Shown here: piece by piece, positions 1 through 8,028 of the stretch | Layout of the letters: each line of letters starts with the position of its first letter | Numbering within the stretch: the stretch's first letter is position 1 | DNA from: Massilia violaceinigra | GTDB taxonomy: Bacteria > Pseudomonadota > Gammaproteobacteria > Burkholderiales > Burkholderiaceae_D | NCBI RefSeq assembly: GCF_002752675.1 | Contig: NZ_CP024608.1 | Span: 248,001 to 312,000, forward strand | DNA length: 64,000 nucleotides | Direction: 5' to 3' | Position numbers and translations under genes: made by a program | Notes under the pieces: generated by a model | What the model was told of the DNA's origin: nothing | Seen by the model: only the letters and a program-made list of their open reading frames with translations | Databases searched by the model: none

Positions 1-1
1 C

Positions 2-133
2 GACATGGGCGGCGCCGGCGCCGACATTACGTCCGAACAAAGCGCGGCCGGCCTGCGCGCCACCCTGGCCGGCATCGATGCCAGCGCCAATGGCGCCTTC
101 CTCAATTACGACGGCACGCCAATTCCCTGGTAA
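2..133 (+). CDS. Short-chain dehydrogenase/reductase, C-terminal end (partial)
   Basis: This open frame enters from the left edge and gives 43 residues before a TAA stop. The visible part starts with DMGGAGADIT and ends NYDGTPIPW. That matches the tail of classical SDR oxidoreductases, where a TDMGG segment follows the cofactor-binding PG motif and the protein closes on a DG..IPW strand. The catalytic Tyr-Lys pair and the Rossmann motif lie outside the window, so the substrate cannot be inferred. The acyl-CoA dehydrogenase start codon follows after 19 bases on the same strand, so the two may be cotranscribed. Confidence 0.72.
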   Translation, partial: DMGGAGADITSEQSAAGLRATLAGIDASANGAFLNYDGTPIPW

Positions 134-152
134 GCCCAACCTAGCGAAACCT

Positions 153-1280
153 ATGATACTGACCGAAGAACACCAGATGATCCGCGACGCCCTGCGCGCC
201 TTTTCGCAGGAGCGCCTTGCGCCCAACGCCGCGCGCTGGGACAAGGAGCACTACTTTCCCAAGGAAGAACTGAAAGAACTGGCCGCGCTGGGCGCCTTCG
301 GCGTGGCCGTGCCCGAAGAACTGGGCGGCGCCGGCCTCGATTACGTCTCGCTGGCGCTGGTGCTCGAAGAAATCGCGGCCGGCGACGGCGGCACCTCGAC
401 CATCATCTCGGTCAACAACTGCCCGGTGTGCAGCATCGCCATGATGTATGCGAACGACGCGCAAAAAGAGCAGTGGCTGCGGCCCCTCGCGCAAGGCAAG
501 ATGCTGGGCGCGTTCGCGCTGACCGAGCCGCATACCGGCAGCGACGCCTCCGCTCTGCACACCACCGCCACGCGCGACGGCGACGAGTACGTTTTGAACG
601 GCACCAAGCAGTTCATCACCAGCGGCAAATACGCCGACGTGGTGATCGTCATGGCGGTCACCGACAAGGCAGCCGGCAAGAAGGGCATCAGCGCCTTCTG
701 GGTGCCGACGGCGACCCCAGGCTACATCGTGGCCGGGCTGGAACAGAAGATGGGCCAGCATTCGTCGGACACCGCGCAGATCCTGTTCGAGAACTGCCGC
801 ATCCCGGCCGCCAACCTGATTGGCGAAGAAGGCCAGGGCTACAAGATCGCGCTGTCGGGTCTTGAGGGTGGACGCATCGGCATCGCTTCGCAGGCGGTCG
901 GCATGGCGCGCGCCGCGTTCGAGGCGGCGCTGGTGTATGCGCGCGAGCGCGAAAGCTTCGGCAAACCCATTTTCGAGCACCAGTCGGTGCAGTTCAAACT
1001 GTCCGATATGGCCACGCAGATCGAGGCCGCGCGCCAGCTGATCCGCCACGCCGCGTCGATGAAGGATGCCGGCCTGCCGTGCCTGAAGGAAGCCGCGATG
1101 GCCAAGCTGTTCGCCTCCGAAATGGCAGAACGGGTCTGCTCGGATGCGATCCAGGTGCACGGCGGCTACGGCTACGTGAGCGACTTCCCGGTCGAACGCA
1201 TCTACCGCGACGTGCGCGTGTGCCAGATCTACGAAGGCACCAGCGACATCCAGAAAATCCTGATCGCGCGGGCGCTGTAA
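153..1280 (+). CDS. Acyl-CoA dehydrogenase (short-chain type)
   Basis: The product is a 375-residue FAD-dependent acyl-CoA dehydrogenase, which forms an alpha,beta double bond in acyl-CoA and passes electrons to ETF. The three-domain layout is complete: helical N-domain (about 1-115), beta domain starting at the FAD signature GAFALTEPHTGSDA (119-132), and C-terminal helical domain. The catalytic base is probably E361 in IYEGTSDIQ, the position used by short- and medium-chain and butyryl-type enzymes. I chose the ATG at 153 because the residues encoded upstream in the same frame (from 78) overlap the preceding SDR gene and do not resemble the family. The GNAT gene starts 2 bases after the stop. 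The exact substrate (short-chain or 2-methyl-branched acyl-CoA) is not decided by sequence alone. Confidence 0.93.
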   Translation: MILTEEHQMIRDALRAFSQERLAPNAARWDKEHYFPKEELKELAALGAFGVAVPEELGGAGLDYVSLALVLEEIAAGDGGTSTIISVNNCPVCSIAMMYANDAQKEQWLRPLAQGKMLGAFALTEPHTGSDASALHTTATRDGDEYVLNGTKQFITSGKYADVVIVMAVTDKAAGKKGISAFWVPTATPGYIVAGLEQKMGQHSSDTAQILFENCRIPAANLIGEEGQGYKIALSGLEGGRIGIASQAVGMARAAFEAALVYARERESFGKPIFEHQSVQFKLSDMATQIEAARQLIRHAASMKDAGLPCLKEAAMAKLFASEMAERVCSDAIQVHGGYGYVSDFPVERIYRDVRVCQIYEGTSDIQKILIARAL

Positions 1281-1282
1281 GC

Positions 1283-1837
1283 ATGGCGGGCGAAGCGATC
1301 ATCCGGGCCGCGGCCAGCGAGGACCTGGACACCTTCTTCGCCTACCTGAACGACCACCTGCGCGACAACGGCAGCGGCGCCACGGCGCTGTTCATGCCGA
1401 TGGCGCGCGCCGCGTCGCGCTTTGGGCCCGAGCGCGAACACGCCTTTCGCAGCGCCACCGGGACCGCCCTCGGGCAGCCCGGGTGGCGGCGCCTGTGGCT
1501 GGCGTTCGATGCGCAGGGCGGCATCGCCGGCCACATCGACCTGCGTGCGCGTCCTGAAGGGGCTTGCGCGCATCGCGCGCTGCTCGGCATGGGCGTGCAC
1601 CGCGACGCCCGCAAACAGGGCCTGGGGGCGCGTCTGATCGGCGTGGCGGCCACCTGGGCCGCCAGCGAGGCGGGGCTCGACTGGATCGACCTGGAGGTTT
1701 TGTCGGTCAACGTGCCGGCGCGCGAGCTGTATGTGCGCTGCGGTTTCGTGCAGACCGGCGAAATCGCCGACATGTTCCGCATCGACGGCGAGGCGCTGGC
1801 CTACACTTTTATGTCGCGCAAGGTGGGCAAGCTCTGA
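1283..1837 (+). CDS. GNAT family N-acetyltransferase
   Basis: The product has 184 residues with a GNAT acetyl-CoA-binding fold. Motif A is visible as GVHRDARKQGLGARLIG at about residues 104-120, followed by the C-terminal LSVNVPARELYVRCGFVQTG segment typical of RimI/RimL-like acetyltransferases. The gene begins 2 bases after the acyl-CoA dehydrogenase stop, so translational coupling is likely. Its acceptor substrate is unknown. The frame is also open upstream inside the dehydrogenase gene, but that part encodes no family sequence, and the ATG at 1283 gives a normal N-terminus (IIRAA..EDLDTFFAYL). Confidence 0.85.
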   Translation: MAGEAIIRAAASEDLDTFFAYLNDHLRDNGSGATALFMPMARAASRFGPEREHAFRSATGTALGQPGWRRLWLAFDAQGGIAGHIDLRARPEGACAHRALLGMGVHRDARKQGLGARLIGVAATWAASEAGLDWIDLEVLSVNVPARELYVRCGFVQTGEIADMFRIDGEALAYTFMSRKVGKL

Positions 1838-1881
1838 TACGCTTGGTGGTTCGAACCCACTGCCTGCAACGAAAGAGCCAC

Positions 1882-2901
1882 ATGCCGATTTCACCCCGCG
1901 CGTCCACCCGCGTCCTGATGCTTCCCTTGTTCCTGTCCCTGCTGCTGCCCCTGACGGTGCGCAGCGAGGAAGCCTGCAAATTGGCCCTGCCCGACGCCGC
2001 GGCTGGCGACGACATGCGCTGGCAGGGACCATGCAAGGACGGTTATGCGCACGGCATTGGCGTGATCGAAAAACGCACCAGCGACGTCAACACCTGGCGT
2101 TACGAAGGCATGGTCGAAGCCGGCCGGCCGCATGGCAAAGGGTACCTGATGTACTACCCGGGCCATGAGTACGGGGGCGAATTCCGCGATGGCCTGCGCG
2201 ACGGCACCGGCACCTCGGTCAACCAGGTAGGCGACCGTTACAACGGCCAGTGGAAGGCCGGCAAGCGCGAAGGCAAGGGCGCCATCGTCTACACCCTGGG
2301 CGGGCGCTACGACGGCGAATGGAAGAACGACCGGCCAAACGGCAATGGCGTGGCGCTGTACTCGAGCGGGCGCCGGGTCGGCGCGGTGGCGGTCAGCCAG
2401 CCGGCCGACGCCGAACAGGGCAAGGTGAGCACACCAGCCAAGGCGCCGCCGGAGCCGTCCAGGAAACACGATCTCAAGGCGGAAGGGCCAAACCTTGGCA
2501 CGCACATCCCGCGCAAGGTCGTCAGCGGAGGCCAGGTGCCGTTCAAGGCCTCGTACGAACAACTGAGCGAGCAGGAACGGGCCATCGTGCGCGGCTGGTA
2601 TCCCTTGCTCGACCCGGCGGACGAACCGCCGTACCCGCTGCTCGGCAACGGCAACGTGCTGGGCGCGATCCAGAAGATCAATGCGCGCGACCCGGCCTAC
2701 GGCCTGTTGAGCATGGTGGTCATGATCGACAGCGAGGGCAAGGCCCAATCGGTCAATGTGTACGTGACGCCGGACCCCAAGCTGTCGGAAATGGCTGGTT
2801 TTGTCGCCATGAACGAGAAATACAAGCCGGCACGCTGCTCGGGCAAGCCTTGCGCGATGGCCTTCCCGTACACCATGGTCTTTAGCCGCAGCTGGTTCTG
2901 A
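1882..2901 (+). CDS. Secreted MORN-repeat protein with TonB-C-like C-terminal domain (copy 1)
   Basis: The product is a 339-residue predicted periplasmic or envelope protein. A signal peptide is seen (LMLPLFLSLLLPLTVRSEE). Three to four MORN repeats of the YxGxxxxGxxxGxG type follow, roughly residues 74-165 (HGKGYLMYYPG, YGGEFRDGLRDGTG, YNGQWKAGKREGKG, YDGEWKNDRPNGNG). A proline-rich linker leads to a C-terminal domain of about 120 residues ending KYKPARCSGKPCAMAFPY. That ending resembles TonB C-terminal domains, with a Cys pair that could form a disulfide. The next gene is a full-length paralogue with the same layout. MORN repeats often contact lipids or peptidoglycan-associated partners, but no function is assigned. 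The ATG at 1882 is chosen because it precedes the signal peptide. Confidence 0.8.
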   Translation: MPISPRASTRVLMLPLFLSLLLPLTVRSEEACKLALPDAAAGDDMRWQGPCKDGYAHGIGVIEKRTSDVNTWRYEGMVEAGRPHGKGYLMYYPGHEYGGEFRDGLRDGTGTSVNQVGDRYNGQWKAGKREGKGAIVYTLGGRYDGEWKNDRPNGNGVALYSSGRRVGAVAVSQPADAEQGKVSTPAKAPPEPSRKHDLKAEGPNLGTHIPRKVVSGGQVPFKASYEQLSEQERAIVRGWYPLLDPADEPPYPLLGNGNVLGAIQKINARDPAYGLLSMVVMIDSEGKAQSVNVYVTPDPKLSEMAGFVAMNEKYKPARCSGKPCAMAFPYTMVFSRSWF

Positions 2902-2952
2902 CCGGTCCACGTTCTGTTCGCCGCGCTCAACCCTGGTGCGCGGACCCGGTCA
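2899..2952 (+). terminator. Hairpin after MORN gene 1
   Basis: TGACCGGTCC at 2899-2908, which includes the stop codon, can pair with GGACCCGGTCA at 2942-2952, leaving one bulged base. A second inverted pair (GCGC/GCGC) lies inside the loop. No clear U-run follows, so this could be a terminator or attenuating hairpin between the two paralogous MORN genes. Confidence 0.3.
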
Positions 2953-3015
2953 GCGTGGTTTGCGCGGCGCTGAACCATTTTTGAACATGCCACTCCAATA
3001 CATCATGATTAACTG

Positions 3016-4032
3016 ATGAATGGGTGCCGTATGTCCTTGCTGCCTCGCATCATCCCGCTACTTCTCTTGCCTCTGCTGGCGCTCGCGCTTCTGCTTGCGC
3101 CAGCCGCGCGAGCGGAGCAATGCGCACTGGCCCTGCGCGGCCTCGAAACTGGCGCCGACCTGCGCTGGCGTGGCCCCTGCAAAGAGGGATTCGCCCATGG
3201 CGAAGGCGTCATCGAAAAGCACGGCAACGAACGCAAGCCCTGGCGCTATGCCGGCATGGTGGAGCGTGGCCGGCCACACGGAAGAGGCCACCTCACAAGC
3301 TATCCGGGTAACGAATACAGCGGCGAGTTTCGCGATGGCCTGCAGGAAGGACAGGGTGTTTCGCTCAACCTTCTGGGCGACCGTTACCAGGGCGAGTGGA
3401 AAGCTGGCAAGCGCGAGGGAAAAGGATCGATCGTCTATGCGCTCGGCGGCCGCTACGATGGAGAATGGAAGAATGATCAGATCACAGGCCAGGGCGTGGC
3501 GGTGCTGTCCGGCGGACAGCGCGTGGAGGGAGATGCCATCCCGCGCGGCACACCCAGTCTGGCTACGCCCATGTCTTCCGGGCAGTCCGGGACGCTGCAT
3601 CTGAAGGCGGAAGAACCCAGGACCGGCTCGCATATCCTGCATCGCATCGTCGCGGGCGGCCGGCAACCGTACGGCGCATCCTGGGGGCAGTTGAGCGAGG
3701 AACAGCGCCGCACTTTCCGCGCCCGCTACGCCCTTCTCGACGAGAACGATGAGCCGCCCTATCCGCTTGGTGGCATCGGCGGTGTGCTGCGCTCGGTTCA
3801 TGCTGTGACGAATGCGCACGGCGAGGCGTTCCCGGGCTTGCTCAGCATGATCGTCATGGTCGACAGCGAAGGCAATGCGGAATCGGTCAAGGCTGTCGTG
3901 ACGCCTACCCCCGAACTATCGATACTGGCGGCGCGCGTCGGCATGAAAGAGAAATTCAAACCGGCAAGCTGCTCGGGCAAGCCGTGCAGCATGGCTTTTC
4001 CGTACCTGATGGAATTCACTTATCTGAGGTAG
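3016..4032 (+). CDS. Secreted MORN-repeat protein with TonB-C-like C-terminal domain (copy 2)
   Basis: The product has 338 residues and is a paralogue of the protein immediately upstream. It has a hydrophobic signal peptide (LLLLPLLALALLLAPAARA), MORN repeats in the same register (GRGHLTSYPG, YSGEFRDGLQEGQG, YQGEWKAGKREGKG, YDGEWKNDQITGQG), a linker, and a conserved C-terminal domain. Shared landmarks there are QLSE(E/Q), DEPPYPL, GLLSM(I/V)VM(V/I)DSEG and a final K(F/Y)KPA(S/R)CSGKPC(S/A)MAFPY. An alternative start at 3031 (MSLLPRI) would also keep the signal peptide. Identity between copies is highest in the MORN core and the last 60 residues and lowest in the linker, consistent with an old tandem duplication. 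The function is not known. Confidence 0.8.
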   Translation: MNGCRMSLLPRIIPLLLLPLLALALLLAPAARAEQCALALRGLETGADLRWRGPCKEGFAHGEGVIEKHGNERKPWRYAGMVERGRPHGRGHLTSYPGNEYSGEFRDGLQEGQGVSLNLLGDRYQGEWKAGKREGKGSIVYALGGRYDGEWKNDQITGQGVAVLSGGQRVEGDAIPRGTPSLATPMSSGQSGTLHLKAEEPRTGSHILHRIVAGGRQPYGASWGQLSEEQRRTFRARYALLDENDEPPYPLGGIGGVLRSVHAVTNAHGEAFPGLLSMIVMVDSEGNAESVKAVVTPTPELSILAARVGMKEKFKPASCSGKPCSMAFPYLMEFTYLR

Positions 4033-4076
4033 ACACTGCGCGCCTGCTCACGCGGCAGCAACCCGGCACCAGATAT

Positions 4077-4631
4077 TCAGCGCGGCGCGCCAGGCTTGGG
4101 CAAGACGCCGATCTGGAGCGGGCCGCCGTTCTTGCCTTCCTCGCCCTCCTGCGGTGCGATGAACATATCGTGCGGATACACGAACACCCAGTCCGCATAG
4201 CGGCCCTTGTTGCGAAAGCCGCTGTCATGCTCGTCGAAATTATCGACCTTCATGGGCGCGCGCTGCGACAGCGAATGCACGCCCACGATGCGCCCCTCGA
4301 CCTTGATCAAGCCCCATTCGGCCTTGCCGGTGATCGGGTCGGCGTACAGGCGCCGCAGATGGCGCCTGGCGTTCGGGAAGCGCGGGTCCTTGATCAATTC
4401 CTGCAGGGTCAATGGATACATCTGCGGCCCGCCCGCGGCGCTGTCGTGATAGCGCGCGATGGCGGCGCGAAATTCGTGGCCGATGAACAGCAGCTCGCGC
4501 TCCTTGTCGCGCCGCACCGAGGTCGAATACAGTTCGCTGGCGATGCTGCTGCCGATCCCCATGAAGGCCACCATCAGCAGGGTCCAGATGTACGCGAACC
4601 CGCCCTGGTGTCCGCGCTTACAGCTGCTCAT
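4077..4631 (-). CDS. Pseudopilin-like protein lacking the +5 glutamate
   Basis: The product has 184 residues. The N-terminus carries a prepilin-like segment, GGFAYIWTLLMVAFMGIGSSIASELY: a positively charged leader, Gly-Phe at the expected cleavage site and a 20-residue hydrophobic helix. The residue five positions after the cut is Trp instead of the usual Glu. The globular part has the GspG-like pattern YPLTLQELIKDPR and RRLYADPITGKAEW. In type II systems the tip pseudopilin GspK also lacks Glu5, so a tip or initiating role is possible. The start at 4631 overlaps the preceding gene's stop by 14 bases (ATGAGCAGCTGTAA). It is the last gene of the secretion operon and converges with the MORN gene. 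Confidence 0.75.
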   Translation of the reverse strand: MSSCKRGHQGGFAYIWTLLMVAFMGIGSSIASELYSTSVRRDKERELLFIGHEFRAAIARYHDSAAGGPQMYPLTLQELIKDPRFPNARRHLRRLYADPITGKAEWGLIKVEGRIVGVHSLSQRAPMKVDNFDEHDSGFRNKGRYADWVFVYPHDMFIAPQEGEEGKNGGPLQIGVLPKPGAPR

Positions 4632-5001
4632 ACGGTACGCCCGCACGCGTCTTGCCGCGCGCGCCGCTGCGGATATCGGCCACGCCCGGCTTGTCCGGAT
4701 CGAGCGACGCCACGGGCTGCCACGTCACGCTCGATTCAGTGATCGGGTCGACCGGCACCGAACGAAAATACTTGTGCGTCACCAGGTCACTCAGCGAAGC
4801 CGGATACACGCCCTTGTCGCCGTAAAATTTGTCGATCCCGAGGCGCAGCACGTTCAGGTTTTCCTGAAGCGCCACTTCCTTCGACTTGTCGACCGAGCCG
4901 AAATAGCGCGGCACGGCAATCGTCAGCAAGGTCGCGATGATGGCCATCACCACCAGCAGTTCGACCAGGGTAAATCCAGTGTGTTTTCTTCTCATGTTCA
5001 T
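4618..5001 (-). CDS. gspG: Major-type pseudopilin (GspG-like)
   Basis: The product has 127 residues with the canonical type IV prepilin motif GFTLVELLVVMAIIATLL: cleavage after Gly, N-methylated Phe+1, Glu+5. The GspG-type body follows (VALQENLNVLRLGIDKFYGDKGVYPASLSDLV...RSVPVDPITES). Major pseudopilins of this family polymerise into the periplasmic pseudopilus driven by the GspE ATPase. A prepilin peptidase is needed but is not encoded in this window. The ATG at 5001 is preceded by TGAGG six bases upstream; a second ATG lies at 4995. The gene follows the previous pseudopilin with a 5-base gap and overlaps the next by 14 bases. Confidence 0.88.
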   Translation of the reverse strand: MNMRRKHTGFTLVELLVVMAIIATLLTIAVPRYFGSVDKSKEVALQENLNVLRLGIDKFYGDKGVYPASLSDLVTHKYFRSVPVDPITESSVTWQPVASLDPDKPGVADIRSGARGKTRAGVPYEQL

Positions 5002-5006
5002 CGCCC

Positions 5007-5477
5007 TCACCACAGCTTGTGCGGCACGCCGTTCAATCCCGTCGCCGCCGAACGCGAGCTGACGTCGAACACGTCCTCGCCCTCCCTCGGGTTATCCGGT
5101 GGCGACGAATACGAACGCTTGGCCCAGGTATCGGCGGCGCGTCCCTCGTCCTGGACGGCAAACGGATCGCGCGGCAGGCGCCGCAGGAAATAGATATTCT
5201 TCTTGGCGGGACTAAGCTGGTCGGGCACGCCCTCGACCAGTTCCTCCAGCTTTTTCGGGTAGCCCGAATCGCCCACCGCGATCTTGATGCGGCCAAGGTC
5301 GGCGGCCTTCTTGTACGCTTCGAGACCCTCGCGAATTTCGATCAGCGCGCTGCGCAGGCTGCGCTCCTTTTCGCGCTGCACCGCCACCTGCGCCATCGGT
5401 ACCGCCACCACCGCCAGCGTCCCCATGATCGCCAGCGTGATCATCAGCTCGATGAAGGTGAAGCCGCGCGCCTTCAC
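5007..5477 (-). CDS. Type II secretion-like pseudopilin
   Basis: The product has 156 residues. Its prepilin signal is very short (MKARG) followed by FTFIELMITLAIMGTLAVVAVP, with Glu at +5, so it should be a substrate for prepilin peptidase and methylase. The body contains LRSALIEIREGLEAYKKA and FLRRLPRDPFA, which fit the GspG/PilE superfamily. The start is GTG at 5477 and overlaps the secretin stop by four bases (GTGA), implying coupled translation. The Pro-Pro and acidic C-terminal part (SSPPDNPREGEDVFDV) resembles the variable calcium-loop region of GspG proteins, but residue-level calcium binding cannot be assigned. Confidence 0.85.
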   Translation of the reverse strand: MKARGFTFIELMITLAIMGTLAVVAVPMAQVAVQREKERSLRSALIEIREGLEAYKKAADLGRIKIAVGDSGYPKKLEELVEGVPDQLSPAKKNIYFLRRLPRDPFAVQDEGRAADTWAKRSYSSPPDNPREGEDVFDVSSRSAATGLNGVPHKLW

Positions 5478-7492
5478 TGGATCACCTTGCGCGGCGCATC
5501 GGTGCCCGGCGGCTTGCCGGTCCCGGTCCCGGTTCCGGTTCCGGTCGGGCTGTCGCCGGCGGGCGGCTGCGGCGCCGCTTCATCGCCGCCGGTCATGGGC
5601 GACGGCACCGTTTCCGGCTGCGATGGCTGCGATGGCTGCGCTGGCTGCGCTGGCGGCGGCGCCTCGGGCGACTGGGCTGCCGGCTGGGGGCCGGCGGCCG
5701 GCGATCCGCCGCCAGGGCCCGGCCCGCGCCCGCCCACATTCGATTCGGTGCCCGAGTCGAACTGCGCGGTCATCAGGTCGGGCCGGCGCAGGCCGCGCAA
5801 GATCCGCGGCGTGATCGACAACACGATCTCGCTGCGCGAGGTATCGTCCTTCTGGCTGCCGAACAGGCGCTTGAGCACCGGCAGGTCGCCGAACCCCGGC
5901 AGCTTGTCGGCGCTGCGCCGGTCCTCGTCGCTGATCAGGCCCGCCAGCACCTGCGTCTCGCCATCCTTCAGGCGCAGCACCGTTCCCGCCGTGCGCGCGC
6001 CGATCTGGTAAGCCTGCGTGCCCAGTTTGCTGATGATTTCCTTGACCACCGTGCTCACTTCCAGATTGATCTTGATCGCCACTTCATCGTCGAGATTCAC
6101 GTTCGGTTCGACGTCGAGCTTCAGGCCCACGTCGAGGTAGTTCACGCTTTCCGAACTGACGCCATTGTTGGTGGTGACGGTGATCACCGGCACCCGGTCG
6201 CCAATGTGGATCTTGGCCTTTTCCTTGTTGCGCACGCGGATGCGCGGGTTGGCCAGGATATTGCCGTCGGTGTCGACCTGGTTGGCGTTGATGGTGGCGC
6301 TGCCGATGGCAACGTTGATGCGCCCGCGGTTAATGCCGCCCAGACTGGCGACGGTCAGCGGCGCGAGCGTGTCGCCCCCGCTGGCCAGGCTCAGGGTGGC
6401 CTTGTCGGGCCAGCGGATGCCCAGTTCCATCAGGCGCGTGCGCTTCACTTCCAGCACCTCGACTTCGAGCATCACTTCCGGGTCGGCCATGTCCTGCATG
6501 GCGATGATGCGTTCGGCCATGCGGATCATCTCGGGCGTGTCGCGCATCATGATGATGCCGAGACGGTCGTCGGTGACGATGTCCTTGGCCTTGAGCAGGG
6601 TCTTGATCGAAAACGAGACTGTCTTCGCGTCGGCATTGGTCAGATAAAAACTGCGCACCACCAGCTGCTGGTAATCCTTCACCTTTTGCGCCGTGTTCGG
6701 GTAGATCGTGATGGCGCGCTCGCCGGTCACGGTCTGTTCGAGCTGGTTGGCCGAGAGCAGCATGCGGATCGCTTCTTCCAGGCTGGTATTGCGTACCGAG
6801 ATGGTGGTGCGCAGGGCCGGGTCGACGTCGCGGTCGAACACGAAGTTCAGCCCCGAGACCTTGCCCAGGAAGTCGAACACCGAGCGCACCGGCGCGTCGC
6901 GGAACTCCAGCGTCACCGGTTTGCGGTAGGCGGCGGCCAGCTTGCCGCTGCCCGCGCCCTTCTTGGCCTGTTCGTCGGCGATGCGGCTTTTCAGCGCCAG
7001 CGCGTCGCGCTGGTTGGGGCGCTCCTGCAGCACCACGCGCAGCGCGTCGAGGGCCTGCGCCAGGTCGGCCTCGCCGGCGCGCCGCCACGATGCCTCGGCG
7101 CCGGCCACCATCTCCTTGTGGCGCTGTTCCAGCGCGATGGCCTGCATGCCCTGCTGCGCGACCGTATTGGCGGGGTCGATCGCCAGCACCTGGGCCGACA
7201 GCTTTTCGGCCTCGGCGAAATTGCCCTGCTGGCGCAGCTGCTCGGCGCGCCCGTTGAAAGCATTGACGATGCTGGCCTTGCGGTTCAACAGGCCAATCCG
7301 GTATTCGGCGTTGCCGGGTTCCTGGCGCACGGCTTCTTCCAGCTTGGCCAGGCCTTGTTCGATATGCCCCTGTTCGAGCAGGGCCTTGCCTTCCTTGAAG
7401 GTTTGCGGGCCGGCGCAGGCGCTCAGCGCCACGGCCAGTGCAAGCATGCGCAAGGGCGTGCCCGCCAGTTTCTTCGCTAATGTGTGATTCAA
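5474..7492 (-). CDS. gspD: Lipoprotein secretin with TPR N-terminus (GspD/PilQ/MshL-like)
   Basis: The product is a 672-residue outer-membrane secretin that would form the exit channel for the machine. A lipoprotein signal ends LAVALSAC with lipidated Cys26. Residues 30-190 look like TPR repeats (EQGHIEQGLAKLEEAV, NFAEAEKLSAQVLAIDP). STN/secretin N-domains follow (PVTLEFRDAPVRSVFDFLGKVSGLNFVFD), then the secretin core (about 400-590, with VPVITVTTNNG, YLDVGLKLDVEPNV, VLAGLISDEDRR..DKLPGFGDLPVLKRLFG). The last 80 residues are Pro/Gly/Thr-rich low complexity. The start is TTG at 7492, overlapping the upstream stop as TTGA. A self-lipidated secretin may need no separate pilotin. The TPR-secretin architecture is closest to MshL/PilQ-like secretins of MSHA-type or uncharacterised betaproteobacterial systems. 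Confidence 0.88.
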   Translation of the reverse strand: MNHTLAKKLAGTPLRMLALAVALSACAGPQTFKEGKALLEQGHIEQGLAKLEEAVRQEPGNAEYRIGLLNRKASIVNAFNGRAEQLRQQGNFAEAEKLSAQVLAIDPANTVAQQGMQAIALEQRHKEMVAGAEASWRRAGEADLAQALDALRVVLQERPNQRDALALKSRIADEQAKKGAGSGKLAAAYRKPVTLEFRDAPVRSVFDFLGKVSGLNFVFDRDVDPALRTTISVRNTSLEEAIRMLLSANQLEQTVTGERAITIYPNTAQKVKDYQQLVVRSFYLTNADAKTVSFSIKTLLKAKDIVTDDRLGIIMMRDTPEMIRMAERIIAMQDMADPEVMLEVEVLEVKRTRLMELGIRWPDKATLSLASGGDTLAPLTVASLGGINRGRINVAIGSATINANQVDTDGNILANPRIRVRNKEKAKIHIGDRVPVITVTTNNGVSSESVNYLDVGLKLDVEPNVNLDDEVAIKINLEVSTVVKEIISKLGTQAYQIGARTAGTVLRLKDGETQVLAGLISDEDRRSADKLPGFGDLPVLKRLFGSQKDDTSRSEIVLSITPRILRGLRRPDLMTAQFDSGTESNVGGRGPGPGGGSPAAGPQPAAQSPEAPPPAQPAQPSQPSQPETVPSPMTGGDEAAPQPPAGDSPTGTGTGTGTGKPPGTDAPRKVIQ

Positions 7493-8028
7493 TTCATCTC
7501 CCCTACTGCGAGTGTTTGCTTCTTCCGAAGCGGCAGATACGTGAACGTCAGCGTGTCATCGCCCGCGCTGTCGAAGGTGTAGCTCTCGTCGATCTTGTCG
7601 CCCACATAGGCAACGACGTTGCGTTCCTCGACCTGCAGGAAGTACGCCTGCCTGCCATCGTCGAGGAAGCGCCCGAGCAGGCGGATCGGCAGCTCGGGCG
7701 CGCCGCCCGCGTTACCGGACGCGCTGGCCTGCACCGGCTTGGTGACGGCGCTGTCGGCCGGCTTGACCGGCGCAGCGTCAGCCACCTGCGCCTGCCAGCT
7801 CTGGCGCGCAAAGGCGTTGCCCAGTTCCTCGTCCTGCGTGCGCGGGCGGATTTCCAGCAGCGGCGCTTCCGCTTCCGCTTCCACCGGCGGCGCCTGCACC
7901 ACCACGGCCGGCGCCGGCGCGATGCTGCGCGCCTGGGCCGGCGGGATCATGTCGGTATCGTCATCGGGCGCGAAATAGCAGGCCAGCAGGGTCGCGCCCA
8001 GCGCCACCGCCATCGTCATCTTTTTCAT
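7489..8028 (-). CDS. PilP/GspC-like inner-membrane-anchored assembly protein
   Basis: The product has 179 residues. A short N-terminal hydrophobic segment (MKKMTMAVALGATLLACYF) could be a membrane anchor or a signal. A long Pro/Ala/Glu-rich linker follows, then a compact beta domain (LPIRLLGRFLDDGRQAYFLQVEERNVVAYVGDKIDESYTF). That order resembles GspC homology-region/PilP domains, which link the inner-membrane platform to the secretin. Its position directly before the secretin gene agrees. The strong RBS AGGAGG is 7 bases before the ATG at 8028. The start overlaps the preceding gene's stop (ATGA) and the end overlaps the secretin's TTG start. Assignment rests mainly on layout and context. Confidence 0.72.
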   Translation of the reverse strand: MKKMTMAVALGATLLACYFAPDDDTDMIPPAQARSIAPAPAVVVQAPPVEAEAEAPLLEIRPRTQDEELGNAFARQSWQAQVADAAPVKPADSAVTKPVQASASGNAGGAPELPIRLLGRFLDDGRQAYFLQVEERNVVAYVGDKIDESYTFDSAGDDTLTFTYLPLRKKQTLAVGEMN

